This document shows positions 63,134 to 64,000 of a stretch of 64,000 nt of DNA, in pieces. The notes below the pieces were generated by a model. That model searched no databases. It was not told where the DNA came from and worked only from the letters and a program-made list of their open reading frames with translations. The position numbers and the translations under genes were made by a program. The stretch spans positions 372,001 through 436,000 of the forward strand of contig NZ_JANUFD010000002.1 in NCBI RefSeq assembly GCF_024807945.1. The letters are read 5' to 3'. Position 1 is the stretch's first letter; the number at the start of each line of letters is the position of its first letter. The DNA is from Pseudomonas sp. JUb42 (GTDB taxonomy: Bacteria; Pseudomonadota; Gammaproteobacteria; Pseudomonadales; Pseudomonadaceae).

Positions 63134-63655
63134 TCAGCATTCACTCAAGCCTTCACGGAAGCGTATTGCCAGACCCTTGAGCTGTTGGCGCCAGCTTTCC
63201 AGCTCTTCGCGGGTCAATTCCACTTCCGGTTCATCGTCCAGATTGACCGCAACGATCAACGGCTGAGTGACATCGCCTTTCGGCTTCTTCGGCGCACTCG
63301 GCGGCAGGTACAGCGAGCGATAAGCGCTCAGCAGGCGTGCCAGCCAGGTCTCGGACTGCCCGGCCAGTTCGATCAGCTCGGCCATTTCCGGAATCTGCAC
63401 TGTCTTGAGGACTTCCGGCGTCAGCAGGTCTTCCGCACGCGGGGAATTGGCCTGGGGCAGGCGATAAAAGCCGGCAATCTCATGGCACAAGCCCAGCAAG
63501 GCGCCATACAGGTGGAACAGGGCCGATTCGCGCTCGGCTTGCAACAACGCCTGAGAGTTGATCGCCCGCCCCTCCTGAGCCTTGCCCAGGGCCTCCAGGG
63601 AGAGGCCGGCAAAGTAAATCTTCTGGTTGGTGCGGGTATAGAGTTCGTGGGCCAT
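63134..63655 (-). CDS. DUF6586-like hypothetical protein
   Basis: The 173-residue, mainly helical protein starts MAHELYTRTNQKIYFAGLSL and has a C-terminal LTREELESWRQQLKGLAIRF. It is conserved beside topA in pseudomonads; function unknown. GAGG lies 7 bases before ATG 63655, whereas a longer start at 63727 overlaps a terminator. Confidence 0.78.
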   Translation of the reverse strand: MAHELYTRTNQKIYFAGLSLEALGKAQEGRAINSQALLQAERESALFHLYGALLGLCHEIAGFYRLPQANSPRAEDLLTPEVLKTVQIPEMAELIELAGQSETWLARLLSAYRSLYLPPSAPKKPKGDVTQPLIVAVNLDDEPEVELTREELESWRQQLKGLAIRFREGLSEC

Positions 63656-63699
63656 GGCGGCAGCCTCATTAAAGTTGGGGGACGAGCACACCCCTGAAA

Positions 63700-63734
63700 T
63701 AAAAAACCCTCGGTGTAACGGGTACACCGAGGGT
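63700..63734 (-). terminator. Terminator of topA
   Basis: ACCCTCGGTGTA/TACACCGAGGGT (63706-63734) forms a 12-bp stem with a T run on the minus strand. Confidence 0.9.
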
Positions 63735-63761
63735 CCATTCAGCCATTTAACCGGTCAGCGA

Positions 63762-64000
63762 TCAACGCTTGTCTTCAACCTGCCAGGCCTTGCCGTCGAA
63801 GAAGGCGCGCCAACCAGTCGGTTTGCCCTCCAATTCGGTCTGCACATACTGCTCTTTGCTCTTGCGGCTGTAGCGGATCACCGCTGCACGACCGTCAGGA
63901 TCCTTCTGCGGTGCATCGCAGAGGAAGTGATACTTAGGATCGATCTCAGCCTTGTGCGGCACGATCTCCATGACCAGCGGTGCACGGGTCTCGCGGTTTT
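63762..64000 (-). CDS. topA: DNA topoisomerase I, C-terminal end (cut by window edge)
   Basis: The frame is open beyond an internal ATG at 63971 to the window end (NRETRAPLVMEIVPHKAEID). The last residues (DPDGRAAVIRYSRKSKEQYV, GWRAFFDGKAWQVEDKR) are typical of the pseudomonad TopA C-terminus. Only about 79 residues are visible. TopA relaxes negative supercoils. Confidence 0.88.
   Translation of the reverse strand, partial: NRETRAPLVMEIVPHKAEIDPKYHFLCDAPQKDPDGRAAVIRYSRKSKEQYVQTELEGKPTGWRAFFDGKAWQVEDKR

Overview
The window looks like a chromosome segment of a Pseudomonas of the fluorescens/putida type. The GC content is high, genes are densely packed, Pseudomonas-type REP palindromes recur (near 38.0, 49.8, 58.6 and 62.7 kb), and the core genes fall in familiar pseudomonad clusters: tal/rssB-like/mlaA/queF/copRS, lolC-lolD-lolE/pilZ/glpQ-like/sthA, gap/mfd/csiV-like, and mtnP-like/nagZ/psrA/lexA/sulA/topA. 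The genus is an inference from gene content; no rRNA is present.

The left half (1 to about 31.65 kb) is a siphovirus-type prophage inserted at the 5' end of dusA; its left end lies outside the window. Read right to left on the minus strand, it has a tyrosine integrase beside dusA, then (after the plus-strand operon described below) the immunity region, with a Cro-like gene diverging from a CI-like S24 repressor. Next come a CII-like regulator, a small P-loop protein, a DksA-like zinc finger, a toprim/VirE-type primase-helicase and a Q-like late regulator. After a structured, untranslated stretch comes the late operon: holin, HNH nuclease, TerS, TerL, portal, S49 protease, HK97-fold capsid, connector genes, lambda-type tail tube, a G/GT chaperone pair with a clear -1 slippery heptamer (GGGAAAC), tape measure, and lambda-like M, L, K, I and the start of J. 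So an HK97-type head module is joined to a lambda-type tail module.

A second early operon runs rightward (26.4-30.4 kb). It encodes small unknown proteins, a KilAC-like protein, two PrtN-family paralogues and a DNA cytosine methyltransferase. Three 17-bp operators of the form TTAACCnnAAAGGTTAA tie the system together: two between cro and cI, and one inside the promoter of the rightward operon, so one repressor probably silences both arms.

Several AT-richer genes look like lysogenic cargo rather than phage structure: a HEPN-domain protein (RNRCAH motif) convergent with cI, a lipoprotein alpha/beta hydrolase with its own terminator inside the tail operon, and two opposite-strand membrane-protein genes flanking the holin. 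The HEPN gene is the best candidate for an undescribed phage-exclusion function.

The right half (31.6-64 kb) is ordinary core genome: tRNA modification (dusA, queF), central metabolism (tal, gap, sthA), envelope maintenance (mlaA, lolCDE, nagZ, csiV-like), copper sensing (cupredoxin, copRS), repair and SOS (mfd, lexA-sulA with two LexA boxes), fatty-acid-responsive regulation (psrA with a matching operator) and topA, cut by the window edge.
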